Positions 27,816 through 37,455 of a stretch of DNA of 64,000 nt are shown in pieces. The notes beneath the pieces were generated by a model. The model was not told the DNA's origin. It was given only the letters and a program-made list of their open reading frames with translations, and made no database searches. Position 1 is the first letter of the stretch. Every line of letters begins with the position of its first letter. Position numbers and translations under genes: made by a program. The stretch is from Gammaproteobacteria bacterium. Its GTDB lineage: Bacteria > Pseudomonadota > Gammaproteobacteria > Eutrophobiales > Eutrophobiaceae. The stretch covers positions 1 through 64,000 of the forward strand of contig JAPPLI010000124.1 of NCBI GenBank assembly GCA_028819495.1, written 5' to 3'.

Positions 27816-28005
27816 GTCGTCCTCCTTATTTACCGGTGTTTGTGTGTCAAAGACAGCATAGCGCAACAGGACCAATAAATATAATTTTATTATTTAATAA
27901 TCTTAATAGGAATAATCTATAGACAACAACGCCGCCTGTTTTCAGATAAAATGTTGTCATGTCCAGTACTCTTTCCAGGAATGCTACCACACTCGCCGGG
28001 ACATT

Positions 28006-29361
28006 ATGAACCTGCACATTCTCGGGATCTGCGGCACCTTCATGGGTGGCATCGCGCGCCTGGCGCAACAACTCGGACACCGGGTTACGGGGAGTGACCG
28101 GAACGTTTATCCTCCCATGAGCGATGAGCTGGCGAAAGCCGGCATCGATGTCAGGCAGGGCTATGAGCCGGACTGCCTTGAACCGGCGCCCGATCTTGTG
28201 ATCATCGGCAATGCCCTGTCCCGCGGCAACAGCAGTGTGGAGTACGTACTTTCGGAGAAGATACCCTATATTTCCGGTCCGCAATGGCTGGCGGAGAATG
28301 TGTTGCCGGGACGCATGGTATTCGCGGTGTCCGGCACCCACGGCAAAACTACAACCGCAAGCATGCTTGCCTGGCTCCTGCATGACGCGGGGCTTGATCC
28401 CGGATTTCTTATCGGCGGCGTGCCGGAGAATTTCGGCCGTTCAGCTTCCCTGGGCGGTCCGGACCTGTTCGTGGTTGAAGCCGATGAGTATGACACGGCG
28501 TTTTTCGATAAACGTTCAAAGTTCGTCCACTACCGTCCCGATGTATTGATCATCACCAACCTGGAATATGACCACGCGGACATATTCGCCGGAATCGGGG
28601 AAATTCAGAGGCAGTTTCACCACCTGATCCGGACCGTGCCGGAGAACGGCCTGATCATAGCCGGGAACGGCAGTCCGCATATCGATGCGGTGTTGGAGAT
28701 GGGAAGCTGGTCGCCGCTGGCCCATTTTGGAGATGCGTCCTCTGCCTGGCGCACCGTGCCGCTGACCCGCGACTATTCCGGGTTCCAGGTCATGGACGAA
28801 GGCCGGGAAGCGGGCAGGGTAGGCTGGCCGTTGTTCGGCAAACATAATGCGGACAATGCGCTGGCGGCGCTGCTGGCCGCGCGCCGGGCCGGCGTCGGGA
28901 TACAGCAGGCATGTGCAAGCCTGTCCGGTTTCAGCAGTGTGAAACGGCGCTTGCAATTACTGGCGACAGTCAATGGCGTTTCGGTATATGATGATTTCGC
29001 GCATCACCCGACGGCAATCAGGTGCGCGCTGCAGGCGCTGAGGAACCGTATCGGCGGTCAGCGTCTCATAGCCGTGCTGGAATTGCGTTCGAATACGATG
29101 AAAGCCGGAATACATCAACATACCCTGGCCGGCGCCCTTGAGGGCGCGGACCTGGTCTGCGTGCTTGAACCCCAGGGACTGGACTGGGACCTGCGGGCGA
29201 GTCTGAACGGCCTGGGCGACAGGGTATGCCTGTTACCCGCCGTTGCGGACATCGTGGAGCGGCTGCGTCGTATCGGGAAGACAGGCGATCATATCCTGAT
29301 CATGAGCAATGGCGGGTTTGAAAACATCTACCGGCGCCTGGTAGAGAGGTTATCGGACTGA
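28006..29361 (+). CDS. mpl: UDP-N-acetylmuramate:L-alanyl-gamma-D-glutamyl-meso-diaminopimelate ligase
   Basis: 451 residues. Mpl recycles cell-wall tripeptide by joining it to UDP-MurNAc. The N-terminus MNLHILGICGTFMGGIARLA is the Mur-ligase Rossmann-like region specific to Mpl, followed by the P-loop VSGTHGKTTTASMLAWLLHD and the ligase motif DDFAHHPTAI. The length matches E. coli Mpl. Upstream, 27876-28005 is AT-rich and probably holds promoters for both directions. The stop shares a base with the next ATG. Confidence 0.95.
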   Translation: MNLHILGICGTFMGGIARLAQQLGHRVTGSDRNVYPPMSDELAKAGIDVRQGYEPDCLEPAPDLVIIGNALSRGNSSVEYVLSEKIPYISGPQWLAENVLPGRMVFAVSGTHGKTTTASMLAWLLHDAGLDPGFLIGGVPENFGRSASLGGPDLFVVEADEYDTAFFDKRSKFVHYRPDVLIITNLEYDHADIFAGIGEIQRQFHHLIRTVPENGLIIAGNGSPHIDAVLEMGSWSPLAHFGDASSAWRTVPLTRDYSGFQVMDEGREAGRVGWPLFGKHNADNALAALLAARRAGVGIQQACASLSGFSSVKRRLQLLATVNGVSVYDDFAHHPTAIRCALQALRNRIGGQRLIAVLELRSNTMKAGIHQHTLAGALEGADLVCVLEPQGLDWDLRASLNGLGDRVCLLPAVADIVERLRRIGKTGDHILIMSNGGFENIYRRLVERLSD

Positions 29362-29969
29362 TGCAGAACGTCCCTTTATTCCCCTTGCATACGGTATTGT
29401 ATCCCCACGGGCGCCTGCCGCTGCGGATATTCGAACCGCGCTACGTGGACATGGTCAGCGACTGCATGAAGACCGGCACGGGATTTGGGGTCTGCCTGAT
29501 CAAACAGGGGACCGAAACCGGTCCCGCAGCCACCTGCTTCAACACCGGCACCTATGCGGAGATAATTGATTTCTCACGCCAGGAAAACGGTCTTCTGACC
29601 ATCACCATACAAGGGAAAAGACGCTTCTCGGTCTTGCAGACGGAAGTCCGGACCAATAATTTGCTTACGGGGGACATAGGCTGGTCCGACTCTGAAGAGT
29701 CAGGGGAAAGCCCGGAAGAGTACCATTCGCTCAGGGACCTGTACCTGCATATCGTGAAAAATTACGAAACCCTGTATTCCCATGAAGATCATGAAGCGGT
29801 GAGGCCGGCGTTGCTGAGTTACCGGCTGGCGGAATTTTTACCCCTTGATAACAGCGCCAAACAGGAAATCCTGGAAACGGACGGTGTGGAGGACAGGCTG
29901 GAACTGATCAGGACCAACCTGATGGATATGGAAATCCGCTTCGACACCGGCGAGTCAGACGTGCAATAG
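29361..29969 (+). CDS. LON substrate-binding-domain protein
   Basis: 202 residues, starting at the last base of the mpl stop (TGATG). VPLFPLHTVLYPHGRLPLRI and FEPRYVDMVSDCMKTGTGFG match the N-terminal substrate-recognition domain of Lon protease, here free-standing and without ATPase or protease parts. Such proteins are widespread in proteobacteria. Their function is unproven; a chaperone or adaptor-like role is possible. Coupled to mpl and followed 12 bases later by the rnfE-like gene. Confidence 0.85.
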   Translation: MQNVPLFPLHTVLYPHGRLPLRIFEPRYVDMVSDCMKTGTGFGVCLIKQGTETGPAATCFNTGTYAEIIDFSRQENGLLTITIQGKRRFSVLQTEVRTNNLLTGDIGWSDSEESGESPEEYHSLRDLYLHIVKNYETLYSHEDHEAVRPALLSYRLAEFLPLDNSAKQEILETDGVEDRLELIRTNLMDMEIRFDTGESDVQ

Positions 29970-29981
29970 CGGGAGCCGCCC

Positions 29982-30611
29982 TTGTCTTATCCTGATTTGA
30001 CCCGATCCCTGGACCCGGCCACGCTTAACCTGGTCGGGCTGACGCCCCTGCTGGCAGTTTGTACGACCCTGATCAGCGGCCTCTCCATGGGCCTTGTTTT
30101 CCTTGCCGTGCTGTGCCTGACCGGCATCACCGTGTTCTGCGCCCGGCGCTTCATCACGGCGGACACCGGTCTCATCTGTTTATTGCTCATCTCTGCGGCC
30201 TGGGTTTCGATCATCGATCTGCTGATGCAGGCCGGCTGGTTTGCGCTCAGGGAGCAACTGGGTATTTACCTTTACCTGCTGGCAATGAATACCACTCTCC
30301 TGTTTCATCTTGAAGCATCCCCGTTGCAAAAACGCTTCGGGGAAAACGTCCGGGCCATTCTGAAAACAGGCCTGACCGGGGTCGGGTTGCTCACTTTAAC
30401 CGGCCTGTTGCGCGAACTCGCGGCCAGGGGCGGCATCCTGACTGACATTCACCTGTTCTCGCATATCGAACGGTTGGAGTCCCTGCAGCCCGCATATCTT
30501 TTCAGCGGAGGATTGCACCTGTTTGACACCAGCGCCGGGGCCTTCATCATGTTCGGGCTATTGCTGGCTGTCCTGTCATATTGCTTCCCGCGTACGGCGG
30601 CGGAATCTTGA
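29982..30611 (+). CDS. RnfE/RsxE-like membrane protein
   Basis: 209 residues with a TTG start after GGGAG. Several membrane helices are visible (LVGLTPLLAVCTTLISGLSM; MGLVFLAVLCLTGITVFCAR; LICLLLISAAWVSIIDLLMQ; TGLTGVGLLTLTGLLREL). The order LNLVGLTPLLAV, LLMQAGWF and LTGLLREL follows RnfE of the Rnf ion-translocating ferredoxin:NAD complex, where E and A subunits bind iron-sulfur or flavin partners. nth follows as in E. coli rsxE-nth, but rnfABCDG are not upstream. It may be a relic that keeps the chromosomal position. The conserved N-terminal cysteine of RnfE is not evident. Confidence 0.65.
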   Translation: MSYPDLTRSLDPATLNLVGLTPLLAVCTTLISGLSMGLVFLAVLCLTGITVFCARRFITADTGLICLLLISAAWVSIIDLLMQAGWFALREQLGIYLYLLAMNTTLLFHLEASPLQKRFGENVRAILKTGLTGVGLLTLTGLLRELAARGGILTDIHLFSHIERLESLQPAYLFSGGLHLFDTSAGAFIMFGLLLAVLSYCFPRTAAES

Positions 30612-31267
30612 ACAAAGACAAGCGCGCACAGATCTTTTCCCTGTTACGGCAGCACAACCCTGCGCCGACGACGGAACTCCGCTACACCAGCCCCTTCGAG
30701 TTGCTGGTTTCCGTGGTGCTGTCGGCGCAGGCAACGGACGTCAGCGTCAACAAGGCCACGGAAACCCTGTTCGAGGTGGCCAATACACCTGAGCAGTTTA
30801 TCGAACTGGGCGTGGTCGGGCTGAAGCGATACATCAGGTCAATCGGCCTGTACAACACAAAAGCCGAAAATATCTTCAAAACCTGCCATATCCTGGTCCG
30901 GGAACACGCCGGTGAAGTCCCGGCCGACCGGGAAGCGTTGGAACAACTGCCGGGGGTGGGCAGGAAAACCGCCAACGTCATCCTCAACACCGCGTTCGGC
31001 CAACCCACCATCGCCGTGGACACCCACATCTTCCGGGTATCCAACCGCACCGGTCTGGCGCCGGGTAAGAACGTCCTGGAAGTCGAACAGCGCCTGCTGA
31101 AATTCGTCCCCGAAGAGTACAAAAAAGACGCTCACCACTGGCTCATCCTGCACGGCCGCTACACCTGCACCGCACGCAAACCTAAATGCGGAGGGTGTGT
31201 GATTTATGAGCTGTGTGAGTGGGGTGAGAAGAAAACTTTCAGGGATATGCAACAAGCACAGACGTAG
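30608..31267 (+). CDS. nth: Endonuclease III
   Basis: 219 residues with a TTG start overlapping the previous stop (MNKDKRAQIFSLLRQHNPAP aligns with the family start). Nth is a DNA glycosylase/AP lyase for oxidised pyrimidines. The helix-hairpin-helix LEQLPGVGRKTANVILNTAF with the catalytic lysine, the catalytic aspartate in VDTHIFRVSNRTG, and the C-terminal [4Fe-4S] cysteines (CTARKPKCGGCVIYELC) are all present. Confidence 0.96.
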   Translation: MNKDKRAQIFSLLRQHNPAPTTELRYTSPFELLVSVVLSAQATDVSVNKATETLFEVANTPEQFIELGVVGLKRYIRSIGLYNTKAENIFKTCHILVREHAGEVPADREALEQLPGVGRKTANVILNTAFGQPTIAVDTHIFRVSNRTGLAPGKNVLEVEQRLLKFVPEEYKKDAHHWLILHGRYTCTARKPKCGGCVIYELCEWGEKKTFRDMQQAQT

Positions 31268-31318
31268 TAAGCTGGTATAACGGGTACGGTTTATCGGCTA
31301 TAATCACCCCCCGACGTC

Positions 31319-31338
31319 ATTCCGGCGAAAGCCGGAAT
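31319..31338. repeat. REP-like hairpin ATTCCGGC-GAAA-GCCGGAAT
   Basis: Perfect 8-base arms around a GAAA tetraloop, in a CGTCATTCCGGCGAAAGCCG context that is widespread in proteobacterial genomes as a REP-type repeat. It follows nth by about 50 bases and marks the start of the accessory island. No T-run follows. Confidence 0.6.
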
Positions 31339-31401
31339 CCAGTAAAAAACTTATTCCTTATTTTAACAAAGTCATCCACTTCATATTTGAATGTGACTGA
31401 A

Positions 31402-34400
31402 ATGACGGGCCAACTGTTCAAACAATACTTTTTGACTGATGGTATCCGGGAGACCCCGCAGTGGCGGGAGTCTATGAAACACGCGGAGACGTTTACGAAG
31501 TTTGTTGACGCAATTTCCACCTGTTTCAATAAATTCAGCTATTTCAACAATCCTAATGAAGCAGTCACGGAAAAGGAACTCATTTGCCCAATGTTGGATG
31601 CGCTGGGATGGACCGACTATCTGCCGCAACAGGGATCAACCCGCAAGGAAGACATCCCTGATCATTTGTTGTTTGCTGATGCCGAAGCCCTGAAACGGGC
31701 CATCGCACGCGGTACATCGAAAGATCGTTATAGAGACGCACTATTGGTACAGGAGAGTAAACGATTTGCCCGGTCTCTCGATAACCGGGAAGAGGGCGAC
31801 AAGATACAGGAAGGTACTCCCCATGGGCAGATACTACGCTACCTCTCAACCGCCGATATTGTCTCAGAGGGAAACATTCGCTGGGGCATTCTTACCAATG
31901 GTAGTGTCTGGCGGCTATATGACCAGCGTGCCCGGCCTCGCTCTACTGGCTTTTTTGAAATCGACCTCCAGGGTTTCCTGAATGAAGATAATGAAGACGG
32001 GTTGAGAACGTTTTTCCTCTTATTTCGCCGCGAAGCACTTGTGCTTGGTCAGGGCGCAACGTCTACTTTTCTTGAAACTGCGCTCGCGGAAGGCCGGCGC
32101 TACGAAGAAAAGGTCACCCAAGACCTTTCCAGTGTAGTTTTTGACCGTGTATTTCCCAAAGTCGTCACAGCGCTTGCAAACACTGCCGGAGCCAGCCTGC
32201 CAGAGGTTCGCTCCGCCGCGTTGATCTTCCTGTACAGGGTGTTATTCATCCTGTATGCCGAGGACCGTGGTCTGCTACCCGTTAATGACCTTCGATATGA
32301 TGACTACGGCCTGCGTAAGCGTGTTCGTGACGACATTGCGCAGAGGACGGCGCAGAATGACGTTTTTTCAGGGATGGCAGCCAACTACTACAATCGCCTG
32401 TTGCAGCTTTTCAGACTTATCGACAAAGGTGACGCGTCAATCGGCTTGCCTCCTTATAACGGTGGTCTGTTCGCATCCACGGCCGCGCCGCTCCTTGAAA
32501 ATGTAAGTCTGTCGGATGCGGTAATCGCCGATATTATCCATGACCTGAGCCATGCTGAAAGCGGTAGTGAACGCCGCTTCGTTAATTATCGGGATATGTC
32601 CGTACAACAACTGGGGTCGCTCTATGAAAGGTTGCTGGAACGCGAACCGGTACGAGCAGCAGACGGCAGCGTGTCTGTGCGTCCCAATCCTTACGTGCGC
32701 AAGGACAGCGGCAGCTTCTACACACCACAGGAACTGGTTGACTTGATTGTGGAGCAGACCCTCAAGCCGCTGGCTGAAGAATGTCTGCAAGAGTTTGAAA
32801 AAAGGGCAGAAGCGCTGAAGAGTGACCACCGTCCTAAACCTGAACGACACGCCGAACTCGCCAAACTGGACCCCGCCGTGGCGGTTCTGAACCTTAAAGT
32901 CCTGGACCCCGCTATGGGTAGCGGTCACTTTCTCGTCACTGCGGTGGATTTCCTGTCAGATTACATTGCCAACCTGATCGAGTATGTGCCCATAGTGCCG
33001 GAGTGGCTCAACGGCGAGTATATATCACCCCTCGTTGAACGAATAGACACAATTCGGACGGATATATTGGACCGGGCTGACAAGTCCCGCTGGGTAATCG
33101 ATAAAGCGCAGTTTACCGACCAGGCCATTATCCGACGTATGGTGTTGAAACGCTGTATCTACGGTGTGGACAAGAACCCACTGACTGTGGAACTGGCCAA
33201 AGTATCCTTATGGCTGCACAGTTTCACCGTAGGAGCCCCGTTGTCGTTCCTGGACCACCATCTGCGTTGTGGCGACTCATTGCTCGGCCTTCAAATCAAA
33301 GACGCCAATGAAGAGTTGTACAGGCTTGGCACACTGTTTGTTTCCAGCGCTATCCAGGGCGCGGAGAACGCGGCCGCAGGCATGCAACTCATCGAGGAGA
33401 TGTCGGACACAGACATATCAGAGGTGCAGCAATCGATTGACCTGTTCAGTGGTGTTGAAGAAACTACGTCCGTATTACGCGGATTTCTGGATTTTGTATG
33501 CGGGTTGCGTTGGTTGACTTCGGGCATGGGCAAATCAGAACGAATGAAATTTGAGCTCCCCATTAACCAGGTATTGGAAGCTGACCCGGATAAAGCCTAC
33601 CAGTTGTTATCCTGCGGTCCAGCCAGCGCAGAGGAAAAAACCTCCCCTTTTGGCGTCTTGTGGAATCAAGCTGTTTCCATAGCAAGGCGGGAAAGCTTCC
33701 TGCATTGGCAGGTTGCTTTCCCCGGCGTTTGGAAACATTGGCAGGAGCGGAATCCTCAAGGAGGATTTGACGCTGTCATCGGTAATCCGCCCTGGGACCG
33801 AATCAAGCTGCAAGAAGTGGAGTGGTTTGCGACTCGCGCCCCAGATATTGCGCGCTTTCCGGCCGCCGTACAGCGAAAGAAAGCGATAAAAGAATTACGT
33901 GAACAGGGGGACCCGTTAGCGGACGAATTCGATACGGCAAAAAACCGCGCCGACGAACTGGGCGTGATGATTCGTAAATCGGATCATTATCCCCTGTTGA
34001 GCGGTGGTGATATAAACCTTTACTCCCTGTTTGTAGAAAGGGCAATGACCCTGATCAAACCGGATGGTCTGGTTGGACTGCTTACGCCCTCAGGTATCTA
34101 TGCCGATTTAACAGCAGCCCGGTTCTTCAGGTCTGTTTCTACGAATGGGCAAGTTGCCGGTTTGTTCGACTTCGAAAACCGCCGTTTGGAAACTGGTCTG
34201 CCTCCGTTTTTCCCTGACGTAGATTCTCGTTTCAAATTCTGTGCCCTGATATTCAGCGGTAAGGAGCGGACTTTTGAAGAGACCCGTTGTGGTTTTTTTC
34301 TTGGCAGAGCCAGCACAATCAGTGACCCGGACCGCTGTTTCCCACTGTCACCTGGGGATTATGCTCGCGTAAACCCCAACACCGGCACTGCGCCGGTTTT

Positions 34401-35576
34401 TCGCTCGCGTCGCGATGCTGAAGTAACCCGCCGTATCTATGAGTGTCATCCCGTTCTGGTTGACAGGTCGTCAGGCAAGGAAGTCAAGGCATGGCCGGTT
34501 AAGTACATGACCATGTTTCACATGACCAATGACTCCCACCTGTTTCGTACACGCGAAGAACTTGAAGAGAAGGAAGGTGCGTATCCTATCGGTGGCAATC
34601 GCTTTAACAGTCCGGAAGGGGAGTGGGCGCCACTTTATGAAGGCAAGATGGTGCAGGCTTTCGATCATCGTGCAGCCAGCGTGGTGGTTAATCCGGCCAA
34701 TTTGAACAGGCCGGCACAGCCCGTATCGGCTACTTTGGAACAACATCAGGACCCGGATTGGCTGCCAGACCCGCAGTTTTGGGTATTGGCGTCGGAGTGC
34801 TACTGGCAAGCTGAGCAAAAATGGGTGCTAGGCTTTAAGGAAATTACCGCGTCCACCAATATCAGAACGTTCATTGCATCACTTTTTCCTGCCGTCGGAT
34901 TCGGTAATAAAAGGAACCTCTAAAAATGCCCTCCGTGGCATTTTTAGAGACGGAAACGGAAAAGTGCGATTTTCCGTTTCCTTCATTTTCAATCACTTAC
35001 GTGATTAAAAATGGCAGCATATCCTTATGCTGCACGGGCGCCTCTAATTTTTAGAGGTGCCCTAAAGTGCCAATTCTAAAACCTGAAACAGGTGTCCGTA
35101 ATGAATGGCTGTTGGCTGCTAATTTCAATTCAATTGTCTTTGATTTTACGGCTCGGCAAAAAATTCAAGGCCAGACATTGAACCTGTTTATTGTCGAACA
35201 ACTTCCAGTCATCGCGCCGGACGACTATGACAAACGGTTTGGTGAAGCAACTGCATATGACATCATCCGTGACCATGTGTTACGTCTTACCTACACCTCC
35301 GGTGATATGGCCCCCTTTGCCCGCGATATCGGTTACGACGGCCCTCCATTTATTTGGGATGAAGAGGAACGCGGACACCTGCGAGCCCGGCTTGATGCTT
35401 TGTACTTCCACCTGTACGGCCTGACTCGGGAAGACGCAAGTTACTTGCTGGACACTTTTCCCATCGTCCGTAGGGAAGATGAAGTAAGGTTTGGCAGTTA
35501 CCGCACTAAAGCCCTTGTTCTGGCATACATGAACGCACTGGCGGCTGGTGATACTGAAACCGTGGTAGTGTTATAG
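31402..35576 (+). pseudogene. Type IIG-like restriction-methylase, disrupted by a 151-bp element
   Basis: The frame opens near 31387 (TTG; ATG at 31402) and runs to 34911, is broken by the element at 34912-35062, then continues from GTG 35067 to the stop at 35576. Removing the element and one TAAA copy rejoins the frame exactly and would give about 1340 residues. The N-terminal part has a nuclease-like pattern (KEDIPDHLLF then LLVQESKRFARSLD). The methylase core has SFYTPQELVDLIVEQTLKPL, LDPAMGSGHFLVTAVDFLSD, GVDKNPLTVELAKVSLWLHS and the catalytic DAVIGNPPWDRIK (N6-adenine type). The C-terminal region may hold target recognition. As it stands the product ends 4 residues after the insertion (RNL plus a stop within them) and lacks about 170 residues. 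Confidence 0.8.
34912..35062. mobile_element. MITE-like multi-hairpin element (family A) inserted in a restriction gene
   Basis: 151 bases bounded by TAAA on both sides (34908-34911 and 35063-35066). The ends are AGGAACCTCTAAAAAT and its imperfect complement ATTTTTAGAGGTGCCC. Inside are successive hairpins: AAAAATGCCCTCCGTGGCAT closing on TTTTTA; GGAAACGGAAAAGTGCGATT closing on TTCCGTTTCC; a TTTTCAATCAC/GTGATTAAAAA pair; and GCAGCATATCCTTATGCTGC. The order and the TGCGATTTT loop match the 7371-7520 copy although the arms differ. It carries no ORF. Confidence 0.75.
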
Positions 35577-35602
35577 AGAAGTCGAAGACTGCTGGATGGC
35601 CG

Positions 35603-36055
35603 TCAGTCTGAATTTCTTTGGCAGGAGAGCTTCGTTTTGCCATTTTTCCTTGTCTGCGGTTTGCGTTTCTTGCCGAGGTATTTCGAAGCCTGATTGATTT
35701 CCGATAATTCGTGCGTCGTGGGCAAGTGGTTCCGAGCAGCAAGAATCTCAACACGGTTCAGGGCTTTGATGATTGGGCGGCTCTCGATCTTACGTCTGGT
35801 ATTCGGTGACATCATATTTCGGACAAGGATCTGGCTCAGTTCGATTTTCTTGAGGCCATATTTGGTTTTATTACAGTAGAGCTTTTTCAGTTCGGAGCCT
35901 GGGTTATTTTGGCCTCTGACATTTGACAAATCCTCCCTGGAAAATGTGGCATGGCCATCTGCCAATTCATTCAGTGCTTCAGCAATCTCAGTATTGGAGA
36001 AATTATCGAACTCGAACGAGTTCCTCCATATCCGTATATACTCCGGCCTGGTCAC
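35603..36055 (-). CDS. Hypothetical protein, last gene of the Panacea operon
   Basis: 150 residues with a GTG start at 36055 that overlaps the stop of the preceding short ORF by 4 bases. The sequence is helical and basic at the C-terminus (KYLGKKRKPQTRKNGKTKLS); I do not recognise a family. The upstream 71-residue ORF plus this one could be one protein split by a frameshift at GLFAM/TRPEYIRIW, because the helix composition continues across the overlap. Confidence that the region codes on this strand is moderate. Confidence 0.5.
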   Translation of the reverse strand: MTRPEYIRIWRNSFEFDNFSNTEIAEALNELADGHATFSREDLSNVRGQNNPGSELKKLYCNKTKYGLKKIELSQILVRNMMSPNTRRKIESRPIIKALNRVEILAARNHLPTTHELSEINQASKYLGKKRKPQTRKNGKTKLSCQRNSD

Positions 36056-36267
36056 ATAGCAAATAGCCCCAATCGCTCCAAACGTATCAGGCGCTCTCGA
36101 TTAATGTTGAGGCCACGTTTCGAACAAAACATCACGAAAGCATTAGTGCTCAGCAACCGGCAGGCTAGAACAGCACCACTCTCAACTATGGCGCGTCCAG
36201 CATTGTCCGGTATGGTCAGCAGATTTTCGTTAGAAGTTTTCTTACTGTTGAATTGAGATTTCGGCAT
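36052..36267 (-). CDS. Hypothetical short protein (possibly frameshifted N-terminal part)
   Basis: 71 residues. It contains CRLLSTNAFVMFCSKRGLNI followed by NRERLIRLERLGLF, a helical pattern often found in the first third of larger bacterial proteins of unknown function. The stop comes directly at the start of the next ORF. A one-base change there would fuse both into about 220 residues. It lies 23 bases after the putative toxin gene on the same strand. Confidence 0.45.
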   Translation of the reverse strand: MPKSQFNSKKTSNENLLTIPDNAGRAIVESGAVLACRLLSTNAFVMFCSKRGLNINRERLIRLERLGLFAM

Positions 36268-36290
36268 GTAGAAAAGATTAACAAGAGATG

Positions 36291-36677
36291 TTATAGGGCA
36301 ATTACTCTCAGAAATCTCCGAGTCTGTGGAGACACGTATAATCCATTTTGTACCCGTTTTAACAATTCATCAGGCAGTGGCTCATGCGGAGTGAATAATG
36401 AGGCACTGACTTTTTGAATTAAACTTTCTTCCCTGTCTACCCTGGCATGTCTGTACGCAATATAACTTCGTTGTTTAACAAACGGATGGCTTCCTGGTTC
36501 CAGTATGCACGTTTTGTCATACGGCGCTTTTCTTACACTGCTTACATTAACCAAAACTGATGAGTTTATATGCCCGGCAAAGTCTTTCGGTTCATTCAGT
36601 ATGATGAAGAGGTGTTTTCCTCTCGGACCGGAGGGAATGATTAATGTACCTCCTGGTATGCAGGTCCATTTGCCCAT
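36291..36677 (-). CDS. Putative toxin paired with Panacea antitoxin (PemK/MazF-like beta-rich protein)
   Basis: 128 residues. GGTLIIPSGPRGKHLFIILN, SSVLVNVSSVR and CILEPGSHPFVKQRSYIAYR give a beta-rich layout reminiscent of the PemK/MazF SH3-like fold, in which short strands surround an early glycine-proline loop. It lies 26 bases after the Panacea-domain gene in the same direction. Panacea (DUF4065) proteins neutralise many unrelated toxin folds, so the neighbour is the expected toxin. The family call is tentative and no catalytic residues can be named. Confidence 0.5.
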   Translation of the reverse strand: MGKWTCIPGGTLIIPSGPRGKHLFIILNEPKDFAGHINSSVLVNVSSVRKAPYDKTCILEPGSHPFVKQRSYIAYRHARVDREESLIQKVSASLFTPHEPLPDELLKRVQNGLYVSPQTRRFLRVIAL

Positions 36678-36703
36678 ATCCTGCTCGAACTGACTTAATC
36701 TGA

Positions 36704-37276
36704 TTAATGGCTCGTTGTCGCAGAACTGAACATTTTGTCCAGTTCCTCTTCATCGCGCATCCTCTGTTCGAGTTCCCTGACAACCTCAGGTTTGTACCCG
36801 ACACAATTTAATACCCTGCTGTATGGGATGAGTTGCGATGTATCTCCGGGGTCTTCCCACTCCGGGCAAATCTTATGTGTAATGTCGCGGAGCTTGTACT
36901 TGCTGTATTGACCGAACTTGCCCCATATGAAATCAAGAATTTCCATATCTGCGTCACTTAATTGCGTCAACTGATCGGCGGGGTCGTGTGCCGGCTGTAA
37001 TCCAAGCTGGTGTCCGGCCCTGGCGCTGACCCAGCTTTCCCACCCTCCTTCTTCTGAATCTGTGAAACCATTAATATGATCCAGCGTTTTTGATAATACC
37101 GGACCATGCTTCATGGAAACCAGGACATCACCTATTATAGGTTCCCCATACCTGGCAAGAGATTCGCGCTCTGCTAGGTACATTAACTTCATGAGTTTTA
37201 ATATTTCGATTGTGCCGCCGGCGCGGGAAATAAAGAATGCGGCTGTTTGAGCAGCTCGCTGTTCACTATATGACAT
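36704..37276 (-). CDS. Panacea-domain (DUF4065) antitoxin-like protein
   Basis: 190 residues from ATG 37276. The domain starts with AAFFISRAGGTIEILKLMKL and continues MYLAERESLARYGEPIIGDV then MKHGPVLSKTLDHI, the SocA-like/Panacea signature. Panacea proteins act as antitoxins in PanAT systems and are also found in prophages. The C-terminal third is charged. It is the first gene of a four-gene minus-strand operon whose second gene is the probable toxin. A 15-bp perfect palindrome (AGTGAACGGTTCACT) at 37360-37374 upstream is a possible operator. Confidence 0.8.
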   Translation of the reverse strand: MSYSEQRAAQTAAFFISRAGGTIEILKLMKLMYLAERESLARYGEPIIGDVLVSMKHGPVLSKTLDHINGFTDSEEGGWESWVSARAGHQLGLQPAHDPADQLTQLSDADMEILDFIWGKFGQYSKYKLRDITHKICPEWEDPGDTSQLIPYSRVLNCVGYKPEVVRELEQRMRDEEELDKMFSSATTSH

Positions 37277-37359
37277 ATTAGATGCTCAACGATGTTCCCT
37301 GAGATATGGATAAAGTTCCTGTTGTTCGATACATATAGACTTTTCTGTTGGATTAGTCA

Positions 37360-37374
37360 AGTGAACGGTTCACT
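37360..37374. promoter_or_regulatory. 15-bp palindrome upstream of the Panacea operon
   Basis: AGTGAACGGTTCACT is a perfect dyad of 7-base arms around one G. It lies 84 bases upstream of the Panacea start and 44 bases upstream of the divergent TTGACA promoter, so it could control either direction. Assignment as an operator is inference. Confidence 0.35.
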
Positions 37375-37417
37375 ATCGGCGCCAAGGAAACGCGGATGAC
37401 GCACGAAAAATAATTCC

Positions 37418-37445
37418 TTGACAATGGCGCCGGGGTATTTATACT
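37418..37445 (+). promoter_or_regulatory. Sigma-70 promoter of the tRNA-array leader
   Basis: TTGACA (37418-37423) and TATACT (37440-37445) with a 16-base spacer, close to consensus and the strongest-looking promoter in this part of the window. Transcription would start near 37452, only a few bases before the ATG of a 49-codon ORF, so the message would be nearly leaderless. Confidence 0.65.
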
Positions 37446-37455
37446 CCGCCGCACT

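Noticed and set aside
35067-35576. Independent gene for a 169-residue protein
   Set aside because: It is the exact in-frame continuation of the upstream restriction-methylase after removal of the inserted element; no ribosome-binding site precedes GTG 35067.
31402-35576. BREX PglX or DISARM methylase
   Set aside because: No brx or drm partner genes are nearby. The single large nuclease-methylase layout fits type IIG better, though the C-terminal half is not diagnostic by eye.
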